64,000 bases of DNA from Streptomyces spectabilis (GCF_008704795.1 NZ_CP023690.1:5714501-5778500), one strand, 5' to 3'; counted from the first letter of the stretch, positions 1 through 15,128 are shown. Notes: generated by a model not told the origin, from the letters alone. Translations and numbers: made by a program.

Positions 1-950
1 AGCTTCCCCCGGGCGTGAACCAGCTGGTCCGCGTCTACGTGGCCCAGAAGCGCAAGATCACCGACGGTGACAAGCTCGCAGGCCGTCACGGCAACAAGGG
101 TGTTATCTCGAAGATCCTTCCGATCGAGGACATGCCGTTCCTCGAGGACGGAACTCCGGTCGACATCATCCTGAACCCGCTGGGTGTGCCGTCCCGAATG
201 AACCCGGGACAGGTCCTGGAGATCCACCTCGGCTGGCTCGCCAGCCGCGGCTGGGACGTCTCCGGGCTCGGCGACGAGTGGGCCGAGCGCCTGCAGGCGA
301 TCGGCGCCGACGCGGTCGCCCCGGGCACCAACGTCGCCACGCCGGTGTTCGACGGCGCCCGCGAGGACGAGCTGGCCGGTCTGCTCCAGCACACCATCCC
401 GAACCGCGACGGCGACCGCATGGTGCAGCCGACCGGTAAGGCGAGGCTGTTCGACGGCCGCTCCGGCGAGCCGTTCCCGGACCCGATCTCCATCGGGTAC
501 ATGTACATCCTCAAGCTGCACCACCTGGTCGACGACAAGCTGCACGCCCGCTCGACCGGTCCGTACTCCATGATCACCCAGCAGCCGCTGGGTGGTAAGG
601 CTCAGTTCGGTGGCCAGCGCTTCGGTGAGATGGAGGTGTGGGCGCTGGAGGCTTACGGCGCCGCGTACGCCCTCCAGGAACTCCTTACGATCAAGTCCGA
701 CGACGTCACCGGCCGCGTGAAGGTCTACGAGGCCATCGTCAAGGGCGAGAACATCCCCGAGCCCGGCATTCCCGAGTCCTTCAAGGTGCTCATCAAGGAA
801 ATGCAGTCGCTCTGCCTCAACGTGGAGGTGCTGTCCTCGGACGGCATGTCCATCGAGATGCGCGACACGGACGAGGACGTCTTCCGCGCCGCGGAGGAGC
901 TCGGTATCGACCTGTCCCGGCGCGAGCCGAGCAGCGTCGAAGAGGTCTGA
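1..950 (+). CDS. rpoB: RNA polymerase beta subunit, 3' end (partial)
   Basis: This is the last 315 codons of the beta subunit; the reading frame is open from base 3 and the 5' part lies outside the window. The conserved lysine- and histidine-containing segment [17 protein letters not shown] and the C-terminal clamp sequence around [15 protein letters not shown] are intact. These parts contact the active centre and the beta' subunit in core RNA polymerase. The rifampicin pocket is upstream and cannot be read here. rpoC follows on the same strand after 94 nt, the usual rpoBC order. Confidence 0.98.
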   Translation, partial: LPPGVNQLVRVYVAQKRKITDGDKLAGRHGNKGVISKILPIEDMPFLEDGTPVDIILNPLGVPSRMNPGQVLEIHLGWLASRGWDVSGLGDEWAERLQAIGADAVAPGTNVATPVFDGAREDELAGLLQHTIPNRDGDRMVQPTGKARLFDGRSGEPFPDPISIGYMYILKLHHLVDDKLHARSTGPYSMITQQPLGGKAQFGGQRFGEMEVWALEAYGAAYALQELLTIKSDDVTGRVKVYEAIVKGENIPEPGIPESFKVLIKEMQSLCLNVEVLSSDGMSIEMRDTDEDVFRAAEELGIDLSRREPSSVEEV

Positions 951-957
951 CGGGAGT

Positions 958-985
958 CCGGCGGGCTCAAGCATGAGCCCGCCGG
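958..985 (+). terminator. rpoB-rpoC intercistronic hairpin
   Basis: A perfect 12-bp stem (958-969 with 974-985) closes a 4-nt AGCA loop in the rpoB-rpoC gap. No T-run follows, so it is more likely an attenuating or RNA-processing hairpin than a full terminator. It ends about 40 nt before the rpoC Shine-Dalgarno (GAGAGGGA, 1027-1034). Confidence 0.5.
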
Positions 986-1044
986 CCCCAGGACCCCCGT
1001 TTCAGACCCCTAAGACTTACAACCCTGAGAGGGATTGACGCATA

Positions 1045-4944
<3,900 letters not shown>

Positions 4945-4968
4945 TCGCCTCAGTAGCGAGTCATCACC

Positions 4969-5008
4969 GCAGGGCGGTCATCCGACGGGAGTCGGGTGGC
5001 CGCCCTGC
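4969..5008 (+). terminator. rpoC terminator
   Basis: An 18-bp inverted repeat (4969-4986 with 4991-5008, two imperfect pairs) with a GGGA loop lies 25 nt after the rpoC stop. It lacks a T-run, as is common for Streptomyces terminators, and separates rpoBC from the next gene. Confidence 0.75.
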
Positions 5009-5061
5009 GGCGTTCTGCCGCATGATGGAAGGCACACGTCGTGTGGGGGAGTGTGCGTCTC

Positions 5062-5568
5062 GTGACGAATCCGTCGTGGCAGCCGGCGCCGTGGCCGGGG
5101 CAGCAGGGGCAGCCGTCGATGCTCGCGGGCCACTCCGACCGGGAGCGCGCGGTCGATGTGCTGCGCGCGGGCTTCGCCGAGGGCCGCCTCCAGCAGGACG
5201 AGTACGAGCGCCGCGTGGAGCGGGCGTATCAGGCTCGTACGGTGGGGGAGCTCGGTCTGCTCGTCGCCGACCTGCCGCAGGGCCCTTCGGGCTTTCCGCA
5301 GGGCCCGCCCGCGGTGCCCACCTTCATGGCCGCGCCGCCCGTGAACGGCAAGGCCACCGCCGCCATGGTCTGCGGCATCGCGACATTTTTCACATTCGGC
5401 GCCTCGGGCGTGCCCGCCGTGGTGCTCGGCCACATCGCCCGTGCCGAGATCCGCCGCACCCACGAGGGCGGCGACGGCCAGGCGGTGGCGGGCCTGGCCC
5501 TCGGCTGGCTGTCGATCGTGGGGTGGGCGCTGCTCCTCCTCCTGGTCGTGGCGGCGTCCGGGGGATAG
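5062..5568 (+). CDS. DUF1707 / DUF4190 membrane protein
   Basis: A 168-residue protein of unknown function. An N-terminal DUF1707 domain (about residues 18-65, motif SDRERAVDVLRAGFAEGRL) is followed by a Pro/Gly linker and a C-terminal DUF4190 region with two hydrophobic segments around the GHIAR motif. DUF1707 is common in actinobacterial membrane proteins and its role is not established. The GTG at 5062 is preferred because GGGGGAG lies 10 nt upstream; an in-frame GTG at 5041 would add 7 residues. It stands alone between the rpoC terminator and the str promoter. Confidence 0.8.
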   Translation: MTNPSWQPAPWPGQQGQPSMLAGHSDRERAVDVLRAGFAEGRLQQDEYERRVERAYQARTVGELGLLVADLPQGPSGFPQGPPAVPTFMAAPPVNGKATAAMVCGIATFFTFGASGVPAVVLGHIARAEIRRTHEGGDGQAVAGLALGWLSIVGWALLLLLVVAASGG

Positions 5569-5596
5569 AGCCCGTCCGGGGTGCGGGGTATTTGTT

Positions 5597-5625
5597 TTGA
5601 CCGCAGCCAATGAGGTAGGTACGCT
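5597..5625 (+). promoter_or_regulatory. Candidate str operon (rpsL) promoter
   Basis: TTGACC (5597-5602) and TACGCT (5620-5625) are separated by 17 bp, a good match to a principal-sigma (HrdB) promoter. It predicts a leader of about 185 nt before the rpsL GTG. Confidence 0.55.
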
Positions 5626-5742
5626 CAGACCTTGTGCCTGGGGTGTGCCTGGGCTCGCGCGCGTGTCCTCAACCGCATCGTGAGTCCGATCTGGCCACCG
5701 CAATCTGCGCCCTTCTCGCCTTTGGCGGGGGTCTGCAGCATT

Positions 5743-5767
5743 CGACACACCCGACCGCGTGGGTCGG
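5743..5767 (+). promoter_or_regulatory. Leader hairpin motif shared with rpsJ (copy 1)
   Basis: A 25-nt block that reappears with one mismatch at 10592-10616 in the rpsJ leader. It contains the hairpin CCGACC-GCGTG-GGTCGG (6-bp stem, 5-nt loop) and lies 50 nt before the rpsL start. This is the only long identity between the two leaders, which suggests a shared cis-acting RNA or DNA element. Confidence 0.6.
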
Positions 5768-5817
5768 CAACGTTCCAGGTTAGCTTTACTATTCGGCACA
5801 CAGAAACCGGAGAAGTA

Positions 5818-6189
5818 GTGCCTACGATCCAGCAGCTGGTCCGGAAGGGCCGGCAGGACAAGGTCGAGAAGAACAAGACGCCCGCACTCGAGGGTTCGCC
5901 CCAGCGCCGCGGCGTCTGCACGCGTGTGTTCACGACCACCCCGAAGAAGCCGAACTCGGCCCTCCGTAAGGTCGCGCGTGTGCGTCTGACCTCCGGCATC
6001 GAGGTCACGGCCTACATTCCGGGTGAGGGACACAACCTGCAGGAGCACTCCATCGTGCTCGTGCGTGGTGGCCGTGTGAAGGACCTGCCGGGTGTTCGCT
6101 ACAAGATCATCCGCGGCTCCCTTGACACCCAGGGCGTCAAGAACCGCAAGCAGGCCCGCAGCCGCTACGGCGCCAAGAAGGAGAAGTAA
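5818..6189 (+). CDS. rpsL: 30S ribosomal protein S12
   Basis: A 123-residue S12 starting at GTG 5818 ([13 protein letters not shown]), with GGAG at 5809-5812. S12 sits at the decoding centre. The conserved loop KKPNSALRK includes K43, and K88 lies in [10 protein letters not shown]. Both are wild-type lysines at the positions where streptomycin-resistance mutations are known. It is the first gene of rpsL-rpsG-fusA-tuf. Its upstream frame stays open to 5632, but the family start and Shine-Dalgarno fix 5818. Confidence 0.98.
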   Translation: MPTIQQLVRKGRQDKVEKNKTPALEGSPQRRGVCTRVFTTTPKKPNSALRKVARVRLTSGIEVTAYIPGEGHNLQEHSIVLVRGGRVKDLPGVRYKIIRGSLDTQGVKNRKQARSRYGAKKEK

Positions 6190-6191
6190 GA

Positions 6192-6662
6192 ATGCCTCGT
6201 AAGGGCCCCGCCCCGAAGCGCCCGGTCATCATCGACCCGGTCTACGGCTCTCCTCTGGTGACCTCCCTCATCAACAAGGTGCTGCTGAACGGCAAGCGCT
6301 CCACCGCCGAGCGCATTGTGTACGGCGCCATGGAGGGTCTGCGTGAGAAGACCGGCAACGACCCGGTCATCACGCTGAAGCGCGCGCTGGAGAACATCAA
6401 GCCGACCCTCGAGGTCAAGTCCCGCCGCGTCGGTGGTGCGACCTACCAGGTGCCGATCGAGGTCAAGCCCGGTCGCGCCAACACGCTGGCCCTGCGCTGG
6501 CTGGTGGGCTACTCCCGCGCCCGTCGCGAGAAGACCATGACCGAGCGCCTGCTCAACGAGCTCCTCGACGCCTCCAACGGCCTCGGTGCCGCTGTGAAGA
6601 AGCGCGAGGACACCCACAAGATGGCCGAGTCCAACAAGGCCTTCGCGCACTACCGCTGGTAG
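6192..6662 (+). CDS. rpsG: 30S ribosomal protein S7
   Basis: A 156-residue S7, the full family length, with the canonical start [14 protein letters not shown]7 nucleates assembly of the 30S head and contacts E-site tRNA. The ATG is 2 nt after the rpsL stop, and its Shine-Dalgarno (AAGGAGAAG) lies in the last rpsL codons, so the two genes are translationally coupled. fusA follows 39 nt later. Confidence 0.98.
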   Translation: MPRKGPAPKRPVIIDPVYGSPLVTSLINKVLLNGKRSTAERIVYGAMEGLREKTGNDPVITLKRALENIKPTLEVKSRRVGGATYQVPIEVKPGRANTLALRWLVGYSRARREKTMTERLLNELLDASNGLGAAVKKREDTHKMAESNKAFAHYRW

Positions 6663-6701
6663 TCGCTACCCCCATCGAGACCGAGAGAAGACTGAGCCGA
6701 T

Positions 6702-8828
6702 ATGGCTACCACTTCACTTGACCTGGCCAAGGTGCGCAACATCGGCATCATGGCTCACATCGACGCGGGCAAGACGACGACCACCGAGCGGATCCTGTTC
6801 TACACCGGTGTCTCGTACAAGATCGGTGAGGTCCACGACGGTGCCGCCACGATGGACTGGATGGAGCAGGAGCAGGAGCGTGGCATCACGATCACCTCTG
6901 CTGCCACCACCTGTCACTGGCCGCTGAACGACGTCGATCACACGATCAACATCATCGACACCCCGGGCCACGTCGACTTCACCGTCGAGGTGGAGCGCTC
7001 GCTGCGCGTGCTCGACGGTGCCGTGACGGTGTTCGACGGCGTCGCCGGTGTTGAGCCCCAGTCCGAGACCGTGTGGCGTCAGGCGGACCGCTACGGCGTC
7101 CCGCGTATCTGCTTCGTCAACAAGCTCGACCGCACGGGTGCCGAGTTCCACCGCTGCGTCGACATGATCGTCGACCGCCTCGGTGCGACCCCCATCGTCA
7201 TGCAGCTGCCCATCGGCGCAGAGGCTGACTTCAAGGGCGTCGTCGACCTCGTCACCATGAAGGCCTTCGTCTGGTCCGCCGAGACCAAGATGGGCGAGGC
7301 CTACGACATCGTCGACATCCCGGCCACGCACACCGAGGCTGCCGACGAGTGGCGCGGCAAGCTCCTCGAGGCCGTCGCCGAGAACGACGAGCAGATGATG
7401 GAGCTGTACCTCGAGGGCCAGGAGCCCACCGAGGAGCAGCTGTACGCGGCGATCCGTCGCATCACCATCGCCTCCGGCAAGGGCGGCGACACCACCGTCA
7501 CCCCCGTGTTCTGCGGCACCGCGTTCAAGAACAAGGGCGTTCAGCCCCTGCTCGACGCCGTCGTGCGCTACCTCCCCTCCCCCCTGGACGTCGAGGCCAT
7601 CGAGGGCCACGGCGTGAAGGACCCGGATGAGGTCGTCAAGCGCAAGCCGTCCGACGACGAGCCGCTGTCGGCCCTCGCGTTCAAGATCGCGAGCGACCCG
7701 CACCTCGGCAAGCTCACCTTCGTCCGGATCTACTCCGGTCGCCTTGACTCCGGCACCGCCGTGCTGAACTCCGTCAAGGGCAAGAAGGAGCGCATCGGCA
7801 AGATCTACCGTATGCACGCGAACAAGCGTGAGGAGATCGAGTCGGTGGGCGCCGGTGACATCGTCGCCGTCATGGGTCTGAAGCAGACCACCACGGGCGA
7901 GACGCTCTGTGACGACAAGGCCCCGGTCATCCTGGAGTCCATGGACTTCCCGGCCCCGGTCATCCAGGTCGCCATCGAGCCGAAGTCCAAGGGCGACCAG
8001 GAGAAGCTGGGTGTCGCCATCCAGCGTCTCTCGGAGGAGGACCCCTCCTTCCAGGTCCACTCGGACGAGGAGACCGGCCAGACCATCATCGGTGGTATGG
8101 GCGAGCTTCACCTCGAGGTGCTCGTCGACCGCATGAAGCGCGAGTTCCGCGTCGAGGCGAACGTCGGCAAGCCGCAGGTCGCGTACCGCGAGACGATCCG
8201 TCGGGCCGTCGAGCGCGTGGACTACACCCACAAGAAGCAGACCGGTGGTACCGGTCAGTTCGCCAAGGTGCAGATCGCGATCGAGCCCATCGTGGACGGC
8301 GACGCGTCGTACGAGTTCGTGAACAAGGTCACCGGCGGCCGCATCCCCCGGGAGTACATCCCGTCGGTGGACGCGGGTGCGCAGGAGGCCATGCAGTTCG
8401 GCATCCTGGCGGGCTACGAGATGACGGGCGTTCGCGTCACGCTTCTCGACGGTGCCTACCACGAGGTCGACTCCTCCGAGCTCGCCTTCAAGATCGCCGG
8501 TTCGCAGGCCTTCAAGGAGGCCGCGCGGCAGGCCAAGCCCGTGCTGCTCGAGCCGATGATGGCCGTCGAGGTCACCACGCCCGAGGACTACATGGGCGAC
8601 GTCATCGGTGACATCAACTCCCGCCGTGGCCAGATCCAGGCCATGGAGGAGCGCAGTGGCGCCCGGGTCGTCAAGGGCCTGGTTCCGCTGTCGGAGATGT
8701 TCGGCTACGTCGGAGACCTCCGCAGCAAGACGTCGGGTCGCGCAAGCTACTCGATGCAGTTCGACTCCTACGCCGAGGTTCCGCGGAACGTCGCCGAGGA
8801 GATCATCGCGAAGGCCAAGGGCGAGTAG
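6702..8828 (+). CDS. fusA: Translation elongation factor G
   Basis: A 708-residue EF-G. The GTPase motifs are [11 protein letters not shown] near residue 17, DTPGHVDF and NKLD, followed by the usual domains II-V, so the protein is complete. It drives ribosomal translocation and, with ribosome recycling factor, ribosome recycling. It is the third gene of the str operon, 39 nt after rpsG. GAGAGAAG lies about 15 nt before the ATG. Confidence 0.99.
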   Translation: MATTSLDLAKVRNIGIMAHIDAGKTTTTERILFYTGVSYKIGEVHDGAATMDWMEQEQERGITITSAATTCHWPLNDVDHTINIIDTPGHVDFTVEVERSLRVLDGAVTVFDGVAGVEPQSETVWRQADRYGVPRICFVNKLDRTGAEFHRCVDMIVDRLGATPIVMQLPIGAEADFKGVVDLVTMKAFVWSAETKMGEAYDIVDIPATHTEAADEWRGKLLEAVAENDEQMMELYLEGQEPTEEQLYAAIRRITIASGKGGDTTVTPVFCGTAFKNKGVQPLLDAVVRYLPSPLDVEAIEGHGVKDPDEVVKRKPSDDEPLSALAFKIASDPHLGKLTFVRIYSGRLDSGTAVLNSVKGKKERIGKIYRMHANKREEIESVGAGDIVAVMGLKQTTTGETLCDDKAPVILESMDFPAPVIQVAIEPKSKGDQEKLGVAIQRLSEEDPSFQVHSDEETGQTIIGGMGELHLEVLVDRMKREFRVEANVGKPQVAYRETIRRAVERVDYTHKKQTGGTGQFAKVQIAIEPIVDGDASYEFVNKVTGGRIPREYIPSVDAGAQEAMQFGILAGYEMTGVRVTLLDGAYHEVDSSELAFKIAGSQAFKEAARQAKPVLLEPMMAVEVTTPEDYMGDVIGDINSRRGQIQAMEERSGARVVKGLVPLSEMFGYVGDLRSKTSGRASYSMQFDSYAEVPRNVAEEIIAKAKGE

Positions 8829-8977
8829 CTCACCCGAGCACACGCTTTAGGCTTGACACCGTCGGCCGGGGCAAACCCCGCTATCCGTGAGGAATGCCCC
8901 GGCGGTCGGCACCCCAGCAAAGATCACCTGGCGCCGATGAAGTAAGGCGTACAGAACCACTCCACAGGAGGACCCCA
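8829..8977 (+). promoter_or_regulatory. fusA-tuf intergenic region with hairpin and -35-like site
   Basis: This 149-nt gap contains TTGACA (8853-8858) without a convincing -10 at normal spacing, and an 8-bp inverted repeat (8866-8873 with 8895-8902). In other streptomycetes tuf1 has its own promoter in this interval, so a separate tuf promoter is plausible here. The sequence alone does not prove it. The strong Shine-Dalgarno AGGAGG (8966-8971) belongs to tuf. Confidence 0.4.
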
Positions 8978-10171
<1,194 letters not shown>

Positions 10172-10224
10172 GTTCTCTTGCTTGCTGGTCGGGGTGACCC
10201 GGCTGCTCTGAACTGAGCGCAGCG

Positions 10225-10260
10225 AAGACCCCACCTGCCTTACGGCGGGTGGGGTCTTTT
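10225..10260 (+). terminator. str operon terminator after tuf
   Basis: A 15-bp stem (10225-10239 with 10244-10258, one G-T pair), a 4-nt TTAC loop and a TTTT tail form a canonical intrinsic terminator 54 nt after the tuf stop. It separates the str and S10 operons. Confidence 0.9.
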
Positions 10261-10295
10261 GCCGTTCCGGGGCCGGGCGGGGGCGGCCGCGCCGC

Positions 10296-10342
10296 TTGAC
10301 AACCGGCCCGATTGGCCTTCGTCGTCCCAGGTGTGGCACACT
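10296..10342 (+). promoter_or_regulatory. Candidate S10 operon promoter region
   Basis: This stretch has TTGACA (10296-10301), TTGGCC (10312-10317) and a -10-like CACACT (10337-10342). No pair has ideal spacing: TTGGCC to CACACT is 19 bp. A promoter is expected because a terminator precedes it. If CACACT is used, the rpsJ leader is about 330 nt long. Confidence 0.4.
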
Positions 10343-10591
10343 GTTCAGGTTGCTCGGTTGAGTGCCGATGCTGTGCGCCTCCCGCCGGGAGGACTGAAAG
10401 CGAGTCCCACAGTACTCGTCGCCCCATCTGCCGTAAGGCAGCGCTGTGGCGGACGTACGGGAATCTTTCGGGAAGCGCGGCGCGGCGGCTCGGCCAGGCG
10501 CCCGGTGGGTTTCTTCCCCCGGACCCGCGGTCATCCAGGGCCGCAGCCCCTAGCAGGGAAATCCTTCGGGAGATCCGTGTGAGCGGGACTG

Positions 10592-10616
10592 CGACACGCC
10601 CGACCGCGTGGGTCGG
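10592..10616 (+). promoter_or_regulatory. Leader hairpin motif shared with rpsL (copy 2)
   Basis: 24 of 25 bases match 5743-5767, including the whole CCGACC-GCGTG-GGTCGG hairpin. It lies 64 nt before the rpsJ ATG, inside an approximately 330-nt leader that otherwise holds no gene. Sharing between the first genes of the str and S10 operons suggests joint control. Confidence 0.6.
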
Positions 10617-10680
10617 AGGAAGTAGAAAAGAGGGCCTTCCGGGGGCCAGAGCGTTCGAGACAAAGGACTACTAAGTAGCC

Positions 10681-10989
10681 ATGGCGGGACAGAAGATCCG
10701 CATCCGGCTCAAGGCCTACGACCACGAGGTCATCGACTCCTCGGCGAAGAAGATCGTCGAGACGGTGACGCGTACTGGTGCGTCGGTCGCGGGCCCGGTG
10801 CCGCTGCCCACTGAGAAGAACGTGTACTGCGTCATCAAGTCGCCGCACAAGTACAAGGACTCGCGCGAGCACTTCGAGATGCGCACGCACAAGCGCCTGA
10901 TCGACATCCTCGACCCGACGCCCAAGACCGTTGACTCGCTGATGCGCCTGGACCTTCCGGCCGGCGTTGACATCGAGATCAAGCTCTGA
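10681..10989 (+). CDS. rpsJ: 30S ribosomal protein S10 / NusE
   Basis: A 102-residue S10, the standard length, starting [19 protein letters not shown]. Besides its place in the 30S head, S10 (NusE) is known to join NusB in antitermination. It is the first gene of the S10 cluster. The nearest Shine-Dalgarno-like sequence, AAAGGA (10662-10667), is 13 nt from the ATG, a little far, and a small palindrome (CTACTAAGTAG) lies between them. Confidence 0.98.
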   Translation: MAGQKIRIRLKAYDHEVIDSSAKKIVETVTRTGASVAGPVPLPTEKNVYCVIKSPHKYKDSREHFEMRTHKRLIDILDPTPKTVDSLMRLDLPAGVDIEIKL

Positions 10990-11003
10990 GAGGCACGGAA
11001 GAG

Positions 11004-11648
11004 ATGACCAAGCAGATCAAGGGCATCCTGGGCGAGAAGCTCGGCATGACCCAGGTCTGGGACGAGAACAACCGTGTCGTCCCCGTGACCGTGGTCAAGG
11101 CCGGGCCCTGCGTTGTTACCCAGGTCCGTACGAATGACAGCGACGGCTACGAGTCGGTCCAGATCGCCTTCGGCGAGATCGACCCGCGCAAGGTGAACAA
11201 GCCCCTCAAGGGTCACTTCGCCAAGGCCGACGTGACCCCCCGTCGCCACCTCGTCGAGATCCGTACCGCTGACGCCAGCGAGTACACCCTCGGCCAGGAG
11301 CTGACCGCCGAGACCTTCGAGTCGGGCGTCAAGGTCGACGTGACCGGCAAGAGCAAGGGCAAGGGCTTCGCCGGTGTCATGAAGCGCCACAACTTCGGTG
11401 GCCTCGGCTCCAGCCACGGCACCCAGCGCAAGCACCGCTCGCCCGGTTCCATCGGTGGCTGCGCCACCCCGGGCCGTGTGTTCAAGGGCCTCCGCATGGC
11501 GGGTCGCATGGGCAACGAGCGGGTCACCACCCAGAACCTGACCGTCCACGCCGTTGACGCGGAGAAGGGCCTGCTGCTCATCAAGGGCGCGGTCCCCGGT
11601 CCGAACGGCGGCCTCGTCCTGGTCCGCACTGCGGCCAAGGGGGCTTGA
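11004..11648 (+). CDS. rplC: 50S ribosomal protein L3
   Basis: A 214-residue L3, an early-assembling 50S protein whose loop approaches the peptidyl-transferase centre. The conserved segment [18 protein letters not shown] is present. It follows rpsJ by 14 nt, with GGAAGAG just before the ATG, and precedes rplD by 7 nt. It is part of the continuous S10 transcript. Confidence 0.98.
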   Translation: MTKQIKGILGEKLGMTQVWDENNRVVPVTVVKAGPCVVTQVRTNDSDGYESVQIAFGEIDPRKVNKPLKGHFAKADVTPRRHLVEIRTADASEYTLGQELTAETFESGVKVDVTGKSKGKGFAGVMKRHNFGGLGSSHGTQRKHRSPGSIGGCATPGRVFKGLRMAGRMGNERVTTQNLTVHAVDAEKGLLLIKGAVPGPNGGLVLVRTAAKGA

Positions 11649-11655
11649 GGAACCG

Positions 11656-12309
11656 ATGAGCACCATTGACATCCTTTCGCCGGCGGGCGACAAGGCCGGG
11701 ACCGTCGAGCTCCCCGCGGAGATCTTCGACGTTGAGAAGATCAGCATTCCGCTGATCCACCAGGTCGTCGTCGCACAGCTGGCCGCTGCCCGCCAGGGCA
11801 CGCACAAGACCAAGACCCGCGGCGAGGTCCGTGGCGGTGGCAAGAAGCCGTACCGCCAGAAGGGCACCGGCCGCGCCCGTCAGGGTTCGACCCGTGCGCC
11901 GCAGTTCGCCGGTGGTGGCGTCGTGCACGGTCCCGTGCCGCGCGACTACTCGCAGCGGACCCCGAAGAAGATGAAGGCCGCGGCCCTGCGCCACGCCCTC
12001 ACCGACCGGGCCCGCAACGAGCGCATCCACGTCGTCTCCGACGTGGTCGCGGGCGACGTCTCCACCAAGGCCGCGAAGGCTCTCCTCGGCAAGATCAGCG
12101 AGCGCAAGAACGTGCTCCTGGTCATCGAGCGGGAGAACGAGAAGGCCCTGCTGTCCGCCCGCAACCTGCCCCAGGTCCACATCCTGGAGCCGGGCCAGCT
12201 GAACACGTACGACGTTCTCGTCTCGGACGACGTGGTCTTCACCCAGGCCGCGTTCGAGTCCTTCGTGTCTGGCCCCAAGGCCGCTGACACCGAAGGGAGC
12301 GAGGCCTGA
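11656..12309 (+). CDS. rplD: 50S ribosomal protein L4
   Basis: A 217-residue L4 starting [15 protein letters not shown]. It shows the basic exit-tunnel loop ([23 protein letters not shown], residues about 53-76). The ATG at 11656 is chosen on homology, and AGGAA lies just before it; the open frame to 11554 overlaps rplC. L4 represses the S10 operon in E. coli, but there is no direct sign of that here. Its stop codon overlaps the rplW start (TGATG). Confidence 0.97.
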   Translation: MSTIDILSPAGDKAGTVELPAEIFDVEKISIPLIHQVVVAQLAAARQGTHKTKTRGEVRGGGKKPYRQKGTGRARQGSTRAPQFAGGGVVHGPVPRDYSQRTPKKMKAAALRHALTDRARNERIHVVSDVVAGDVSTKAAKALLGKISERKNVLLVIERENEKALLSARNLPQVHILEPGQLNTYDVLVSDDVVFTQAAFESFVSGPKAADTEGSEA

Positions 12310-12725
12310 TGGCTATCCGTCACCCCGCTATCGCCTCGAAGGCCGCTAAGGCCGCCAAGGCCGCGCGCGTCGCCAAGGCGAAGCGCCACGCCACCGAGGG
12401 CAAGAACACCGTCGAGACGCCGCTGAGCAAGTCCTTCACGGACCCCCGTGACGTGCTCCTCAAGCCGGTCGTCTCCGAGAAGAGCTACGCGCTGCTCGAC
12501 GAGGGCAAGTACACCTTCGTCGTCGCGCCTGGCGCCAACAAGACCCAGATCAAGCAGGCCGTCGAGGCGGTCTTCTCGGTCAAGGTCACCGGCGTCAACA
12601 CGCTCAACCGCCAGGGCAAGCGCAAGCGCACTCGTACGGGCTTCGGCAAGCGTGCCGACTCCAAGCGCGCGATCGTGACCCTCGCTGAGGGCGACCGTAT
12701 CGACATCTTCGGCCAGGCCTCCTAA
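12309..12725 (+). CDS. rplW: 50S ribosomal protein L23 with N-terminal extension
   Basis: A 138-residue L23. The conserved fold starts near residue 45 ([19 protein letters not shown]). Before it is an Ala/Lys-rich extension of about 40 residues ([20 protein letters not shown]) that is absent from most bacteria but usual in Streptomyces. L23 lies at the tunnel exit and docks trigger factor and SRP. The ATG overlaps the rplD stop, indicating coupling. Confidence 0.95.
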   Translation: MAIRHPAIASKAAKAAKAARVAKAKRHATEGKNTVETPLSKSFTDPRDVLLKPVVSEKSYALLDEGKYTFVVAPGANKTQIKQAVEAVFSVKVTGVNTLNRQGKRKRTRTGFGKRADSKRAIVTLAEGDRIDIFGQAS

Positions 12726-12763
12726 CGGAGACCCTGGTCCGAATATCGGACGAGGACTGAGAA

Positions 12764-13600
12764 ATGGGAATCCGCAAGTACAAGCCGACGACGCCGGGCC
12801 GCCGTGGCTCCTCCGTCGCCGACTTCGTCGAGGTCACGCGGTCCACGCCGGAGAAGTCGCTGGTCCGCCCGCTGCACAGCAAGGGCGGCCGTAACAACGC
12901 CGGTCGTGTGACCGTTCGCCACCAGGGTGGCGGACACAAGCGCGCCTACCGCGTGATCGACTTCCGTCGTCACGACAAGGACGGCGTGCCGGCGAAGGTC
13001 GCGCACATCGAGTACGACCCGAACCGCACCGCGCGCATCGCCCTGCTGCACTACGCAGACGGCGAGAAGCGCTACATCATCGCTCCGCGCAACCTGTCGC
13101 AGGGTGACCGGGTTGAGAACGGCCCTGGCGCCGACATCAAGCCCGGCAACAACCTGGCGCTGCGCAACATCCCGGTCGGTACCACGATCCACGCGATCGA
13201 GCTCCGTCCGGGCGGCGGCGCCAAGTTCGCCCGCTCCGCGGGTGCCTCGGTGCAGCTGCTCGCGAAGGAGGGCTCGATGGCCCACCTGCGCATGCCGTCG
13301 GGCGAGATCCGTCTGGTCGACGTTCGCTGCCGCGCCACCATCGGTGAGGTCGGCAACGCCGAGCAGTCGAACATCAACTGGGGTAAGGCCGGCCGCAAGC
13401 GCTGGCTGGGCGTCCGTCCCACCGTTCGCGGTGTCGTGATGAACCCGGTTGACCACCCGCACGGTGGTGGTGAGGGCAAGACCTCCGGTGGTCGTCACCC
13501 GGTCTCGCCCTGGGGCAAGAAGGAAGGCCGTACTCGTTCGCCCAAGAAGGCGTCGAACAAGTACATCGTCCGCCGCCGCAAGACGAACAAGAAGCGCTAA
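12764..13600 (+). CDS. rplB: 50S ribosomal protein L2
   Basis: A 278-residue L2, full length. It includes the conserved C-terminal [12 protein letters not shown] loop near the peptidyl-transferase centre; its histidine is important in other bacteria. L2 is a primary rRNA binder needed for subunit joining. It lies 38 nt after rplW, with GAGGA before the ATG, and 12 nt before rpsS. Confidence 0.98.
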   Translation: MGIRKYKPTTPGRRGSSVADFVEVTRSTPEKSLVRPLHSKGGRNNAGRVTVRHQGGGHKRAYRVIDFRRHDKDGVPAKVAHIEYDPNRTARIALLHYADGEKRYIIAPRNLSQGDRVENGPGADIKPGNNLALRNIPVGTTIHAIELRPGGGAKFARSAGASVQLLAKEGSMAHLRMPSGEIRLVDVRCRATIGEVGNAEQSNINWGKAGRKRWLGVRPTVRGVVMNPVDHPHGGGEGKTSGGRHPVSPWGKKEGRTRSPKKASNKYIVRRRKTNKKR

Positions 13601-13612
13601 GGACGGGTTGAG

Positions 13613-13894
13613 ATGCCTCGTAGCCTGAAGAAGGGGCCCTTCGTCGACGACCACCTGATCAAGAAGGTGGATGTCCAGAACGAAGCCGGCACCAAGAACG
13701 TCATCAAGACCTGGTCCCGCCGCTCGATGATCGTCCCGGCCATGCTCGGCCACACGATCGCGGTGCACAACGGCAAGACCCACATCCCGGTGTTCGTCAC
13801 CGAGTCGATGGTCGGCCACAAGCTCGGCGAGTTCTCGCCGACGCGCACCTTCCGGGGTCACGTCAAGGACGACCGGAAGTCGAAGCGCCGCTAA
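13613..13894 (+). CDS. rpsS: 30S ribosomal protein S19
   Basis: A 93-residue S19 ([19 protein letters not shown]), the standard length, located in the 30S head near the A-site finger. The conserved [16 protein letters not shown] segment is intact. It sits between rplB and rplV in the conserved S10 order. Confidence 0.98.
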   Translation: MPRSLKKGPFVDDHLIKKVDVQNEAGTKNVIKTWSRRSMIVPAMLGHTIAVHNGKTHIPVFVTESMVGHKLGEFSPTRTFRGHVKDDRKSKRR

Positions 13895-13936
13895 GGCGGG
13901 GTGGAATCGACTATGACTAACACCGAAGGGACAACC

Positions 13937-14284
13937 ATGGAAGCCAGGGCCCAGGCGCGGTACATCCGCGTCACGCCCATGAAGGCCCGCCGCGTGGTGG
14001 ACCTCATCCGTGGCATGGATGCCACGGAGGCTCAGGCGGTCCTGCGTTTCGCCCCGCAGGCCGCCAGCGTGCCGGTCGGCAAGGTGCTGGACAGCGCCAT
14101 CGCCAACGCCGCGCACAACTACGACCACACGGACGCCTCGTCGCTGTACATCAGCGAGGCGTACGTGGACGAGGGTCCGACCCTGAAGCGGTTCCGTCCG
14201 CGCGCCCAGGGCCGTGCCTACCGGATCCGTAAGCGGACCAGCCACATCACCGTGGTCGTCAGCAGCAAGGAAGGAACCCGGTAA
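13937..14284 (+). CDS. rplV: 50S ribosomal protein L22
   Basis: A 115-residue L22 with its beta-hairpin lining the exit tunnel ([21 protein letters not shown]). ATG 13937 is preferred because GAAGGGA lies about 7 nt upstream and the family starts there ([14 protein letters not shown]). An in-frame ATG at 13913 would add MTNTEGTT and is also annotated in some streptomycetes. The stop overlaps the rpsC start (TAATG). Confidence 0.95.
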   Translation: MEARAQARYIRVTPMKARRVVDLIRGMDATEAQAVLRFAPQAASVPVGKVLDSAIANAAHNYDHTDASSLYISEAYVDEGPTLKRFRPRAQGRAYRIRKRTSHITVVVSSKEGTR

Positions 14285-15123
14285 TGGGCCAGAAGGTAAA
14301 CCCGCACGGGTTCCGGCTCGGTGTCACGACCGACTTCAAGTCGCGTTGGTACGCCGACAAGCTGTACAAGGACTACGTCAAGGAAGACGTCGCCATCCGT
14401 CGGATGATGACGTCCGGCATGGAGCGCGCCGGCATCTCGAAGGTGGAGATCGAGCGCACCCGTGACCGCGTGCGTGTGGACATCCACACCGCCCGTCCCG
14501 GCATCGTCATCGGCCGCCGTGGCGCCGAGGCCGACCGCATCCGCGGTGACCTCGAGAAGCTCACGGGCAAGCAGGTCCAGCTGAACATCCTCGAGGTCAA
14601 GAACCCCGAGACGGACGCTCAGCTCGTGGCCCAGGCCGTCGCGGAGCAGCTGTCCTCCCGCGTCTCCTTCCGCCGTGCCATGCGCAAGAGCATGCAGTCG
14701 GCGATGAAGGCCGGCGCCAAGGGCATCAAGATCCAGTGTGGTGGCCGTCTCGGCGGCGCCGAGATGTCCCGCTCGGAGTTCTACCGCGAGGGCCGTGTGC
14801 CCCTGCACACGCTCCGCGCGAACGTCGACTACGGCTTCTTCGAGGCCAAGACGACCTTCGGCCGCATCGGCGTGAAGGTCTGGATCTACAAGGGCGACGT
14901 CAAGAACATCGCCGAGGTCCGCGCCGAGAACGCCGCTGCCCGCGCCGGCAACCGCCCGGCCCGTGGTGGCAACGACCGCCCGGCCCGCGGTGGCCGTGGT
15001 GGCGAGCGTGGCGGCCGCGGCCGCAAGCCGCAGCAGCAGTCCGCGCCGGCTGCCGAGGCCCCCAAGGCCGAGGCTCCCGCCGCCGCTGCCGCTCCGGCTG
15101 AGAGCACCGGAACGGAGGCCTGA
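14284..15123 (+). CDS. rpsC: 30S ribosomal protein S3 with RGG/Ala-Pro tail
   Basis: A 279-residue S3, part of the mRNA entry channel. The KH domain and the conserved C-terminal domain end near residue 210. The remaining 65 residues form a disordered tail: first Arg/Gly repeats ([20 protein letters not shown]), then an Ala/Pro/Glu-rich end. E. coli S3 lacks this tail; actinobacterial S3 commonly has one. The ATG overlaps the rplV stop. Confidence 0.97.
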   Translation: MGQKVNPHGFRLGVTTDFKSRWYADKLYKDYVKEDVAIRRMMTSGMERAGISKVEIERTRDRVRVDIHTARPGIVIGRRGAEADRIRGDLEKLTGKQVQLNILEVKNPETDAQLVAQAVAEQLSSRVSFRRAMRKSMQSAMKAGAKGIKIQCGGRLGGAEMSRSEFYREGRVPLHTLRANVDYGFFEAKTTFGRIGVKVWIYKGDVKNIAEVRAENAAARAGNRPARGGNDRPARGGRGGERGGRGRKPQQQSAPAAEAPKAEAPAAAAAPAESTGTEA

Positions 15124-15128
15124 CCGAC

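Noticed and set aside
5632..5817. N-terminal extension of S12
   Set aside because: The frame is open, but the sequence is not conserved. The S12 family start and GGAG fix GTG 5818, and the hairpin motif occupies this leader.
8853..8888. Complete tuf promoter TTGACA plus TATCCG
   Set aside because: The spacing is 24 bp, too long; only the -35-like site and hairpin are reported.
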